DNA from: Unio delphinus
Lineage: Eukaryota; Mollusca; Bivalvia; Unionida; Unionidae
Length of the DNA stretch: 64,000 bases
NCBI GenBank assembly: GCA_029339505.1
Contig: JAQISU010000026.1
Coordinates: forward strand, 1,599,501-1,663,500
Direction of reading: 5' to 3'
Each line of letters opens with the position of its first letter. Position 1 is the stretch's first letter. The notes beneath the pieces are model-generated. The model was not told the DNA's origin. It made no database searches and saw only the letters and a list, made by a program, of their open reading frames with translations. The translations under genes were made by a program, and so were the position numbers. This document shows, piece after piece, positions 61,556 to 64,000 of the stretch.

Positions 61556-62715
61556 TACATGCAAGATCTTTACTGAAAGGATTAATAAAAGATATAAATG
61601 AAAGCTAAGATGTTGATTCTAACAAAATCTCAAAACATTTTTAAAAATGCAGAGAAAATATAAAGACTTCTAGTTGGTTTAAACAAAAAAAAGACAGGGA
61701 AAATGAAAACAAAATTTGATCAAATCAAGAATACATATCAGTTCCTTCACATTTAATTCAAAGAACAATAAAGTATGGATTTTTCTTGGATAATACTTTT
61801 ACCACTTGAGAAACAAAATTCATAAAGTCTTAAATCTAAAAGATAAAACAAAATTATTTTATATTTAAAGTGATTTTTCACCACATGGATGAAGTAGAAT
61901 CTGGTACAGCTTTCAAAGAGTAAAAAGAAGGATTTTTGTTTTTTTGTTTGTAAGATGCATTTTCAGCAACTCTTTCATTGAAAGTTTTTAACTATTTGAA
62001 ACTAAATGATTTAAAGACTTAGTACAATCAAAATTTGAGATACACCTATATGTAAAATGTTACAAATCTAAATGAGGAAATAAAAGTACAGAACAAATGT
62101 GTTGCCAAGACTGTGCAAAACAAAGACATAAAAATGGCATTACAGTAGAGGAAACGATAAGACCATAGACGGAAATCAGCAAAGACTTACGTAGGTGAAT
62201 ATAGAAACTCAGTACTTAGAGGCGAAGTGTAAAAGACAGTTTGACATTGACTATTTATATTTAAATAATAGACTTAATTTTTTTTTTTTGAAGGAAAGAA
62301 ACACAGCACTTTAAAGATGTCATGCAATTGTGTTTAAATTTCCGATTGTGCCTAGCACGTGTTCTGTCTCCAACACAAATATGGAACGAGATAAAAGTTA
62401 CTACTATTTTTCACATAGCTACATTTTACAATTTTATACTGAAGATTCTCTGGACATTTACATAACCAGGTGATATATGTGATATTAGCAAAATGGACAA
62501 AACTGGACAGTGTTTATGTGCACAAAACAAAACAAAAAAAACAACAAAAAAAACGCCCAGTGACCTTTGAAATTCCATGCGTACTTTACATTACTTTAAA
62601 GAAGTATGGTTTACTTAAAATTGAAATTTAGGGTCACATTGTGCAAAAACGTTTCTACTTTTCTGCTTGTGATGAACTGTGACCTGAATTCATGTGTATG
62701 TGTGTTTCTGTTTTG
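61556..62715. other. No gene seen, region 3' of the right-end gene
   Basis: AT-rich sequence with A-rich tracts (for example near 62526-62552). No exon, SINE or array recognised. Confidence 0.4.
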
Positions 62716-62721
62716 TCATTT
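62716..62721 (-). terminator. Polyadenylation signal of the right-end minus-strand gene
   Basis: AATAAA on the minus strand about 56 nt after the candidate stop codon at 62777, in a sensible position for a short 3' untranslated region. Confidence 0.35.
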
Positions 62722-62776
62722 ATTGTTTGGAATGTTTAAGAGGGAAAATATAAAACATTCAGTTGAAATTACCATT

Positions 62777-63117
62777 TTACAAGCTATGGAATATTACGTT
62801 TATTTCATCTGGGATGATGTAAGGAGAATGTGATTGCAGTTGGAAATGTAGTTGAAATTACAAAACAATTTTGCGGTGTGTTATCAATTTTAGAATCATT
62901 AACATAGCTCATGTAATTTGGATTTGCAGAAGAAAAGAAAGTACGGTACACTTTGAAGAAATTCAAGATGCAAAAATGTAAGTATATTTTGCTATTCTTA
63001 TTACCTGCTAAAGAAGACATATGTATGCTTTGTCGCTTGTATGCTCTTTGTACGGCCACCAGCTGTTTAATGACATCCACTTTAGTGTCGCTTCTATCGC
63101 TAGCCTAAATCGGAAAC

Positions 63118-63211
<94 letters not shown>

Positions 63212-63349
63212 ACGTGGAAAATTGCAATGCAGTTGGTGTGTGACAATCCATTCAGTCTTCGTCGTCTTGGCTTATTGGTTTTGAGGCCCTTACTTTGCTT
63301 CCAAAACCTTCAGTTGCATATTTGTTTCCCCTCGAATTTAATTCTTTGA
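62777..63349 (-). CDS. 3' end of an unrecognised minus-strand gene, three exons
   Basis: Exons in transcript order: 63349-63294 (acceptor cttttaag, 18 codons KELNSRGNKYATEGFGSK, donor gtaagg, phase 0 out), 63104-63005 (acceptor ccgatttag, ASDRSDTKVDVIKQLVAVQR and following residues to SSLA, donor gtaata, phase 1 out), and 62808-62777 (acceptor catcatcccag after a long pyrimidine tract, EINVIFHSL, then TAA). Phases agree at both junctions. The middle exon is CpG-containing and looks like a basic amphipathic helix. The first intron contains an 88-bp TA microsatellite. An AATAAA lies about 56 nt beyond the stop (62721-62716). I do not recognise the protein. Upstream exons would lie beyond the window or in 63350-64000, where I could not identify one. 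The gene would be convergent with RASSF, about 17 kb away. Confidence 0.42.
63119..63207. repeat. TA microsatellite
   Basis: About 44 TA units, inside the intron between the first two exons of the candidate minus-strand gene. Confidence 0.97.
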
Positions 63350-64000
63350 CTTAAAAGAATGGCACGTCTCTAAGAGATGTGCGGTATCTCTTAACTTCAA
63401 GATGCTTTTATATGATATCATAATATACTCAGGAAACCACTGGTCTGAACCATTCCATTTACGAAAAGTACAAACATTTTTCCTAAATAACTATTTAAAT
63501 TATCTGCGTCTCACGTATGTTGTAGACGTTACAAATTGTTCATTCGTTTGCTTGTTTGAAAATTTCATTTTTGACTCAGTCAATTCGTCCACATCGTTTA
63601 CTCTATCTCTCTACTTTCAAATAGTCGAAACAGCTGCTTTATTTAGTTCATTAACCAATAAATTTAATAAATTAAAACTTAAAGGATATATTGAATGAGT
63701 TTACATGACTTGTTTACAAAGTAATTCCTAATACACCATAATATTTCTGGACGCACGTGTCGTTCAAAAAATGAACTGTACAATATGGAAAAAATATTTC
63801 ATGATTCTGAAAGTATAAAGTTAACGTAGAAGAAATGAGTATATAATAATTAACAATTTTTTTCTTTTTACACATCTACATTTTAAAAAATGCAAAAATT
63901 AACACCACTTAGTACTAAAACAAAAAGCCCACATTTCAAATATCATGCATGGGAAAAAATTTACTTGTCCATCTGTTTTCAAATATCCATCTTATTACTC
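63350..64000. other. Upstream intron or flank of the right-end minus-strand gene
   Basis: No further exon could be recognised on the minus strand. The forward open frame at 63402-63698 lacks signals and is probably chance. Confidence 0.35.

Overview
The window looks like AT-rich nuclear DNA from a mollusc, most likely a bivalve. The reasons are long introns with GT-AG junctions, tRNA-headed SINEs of the type common in bivalves, very many micro- and minisatellites, and decayed Ty3/gypsy-, DIRS- and LINE-like retroelements. There is no sign of prokaryotic or organellar organisation. Species assignment is not possible from the sequence alone.

The centre of the window (about 12.05-45.53 kb, + strand) carries one convincing gene: a RASSF2/4/6-type Ras-association domain protein. 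I rebuilt it from nine coding exons whose splice phases all agree, giving a 311-residue protein with the N-terminal RASSF2-type block, a Ras-association (RA) domain and a C-terminal SARAH domain that ends at a TAA at 45531-45533. By family knowledge such proteins bind Ras-like GTPases and pair with Hippo/MST kinases through SARAH. The first coding exon (23 nt) is the weakest part of the model.

Left of the gene (0-11 kb) lie three relics: a minus-strand Ty3/gypsy Gag-protease fragment (about 0.93-2.33 kb), a plus-strand multi-exon relic of an unnamed protein family (about 3.16-6.47 kb), and a minus-strand relic whose last exon carries a P2X7-C-terminal-like domain broken by frameshifts (9.87-10.69 kb). 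The introns of the RASSF gene hold most of the repeat content: minisatellites with units of 21 to about 60 bp, a 2.3-kb array of about 30-bp units, a candidate 861-bp solo LTR, terminal-inverted-repeat elements, a LINE 3' end, and a SINE inserted into another SINE with a target duplication. Just before exon 7 there is a local duplication that copied the splice acceptor and the first 24 nt of the exon, with a stop codon in the copy.

Right of the gene (45.5-62.7 kb) I see no protein-coding gene, only SINEs, a DIRS-like RNase H relic abutting a 54-bp minisatellite, a 31-bp array open in all three forward frames, and other tandem arrays. At the right edge (62.78-63.35 kb, minus strand) three short exons with compatible phases, a stop and a polyadenylation signal suggest the 3' end of a second gene, convergent with RASSF, whose product I do not recognise.

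Most long open frames in the window are by-products of tandem arrays. I did not find a convincing new multi-gene system. The most unusual items are the duplicated decoy exon, the 31-bp array grown from a dispersed palindromic repeat, and the pair of multi-exon relics that share a 24-bp inverted match.
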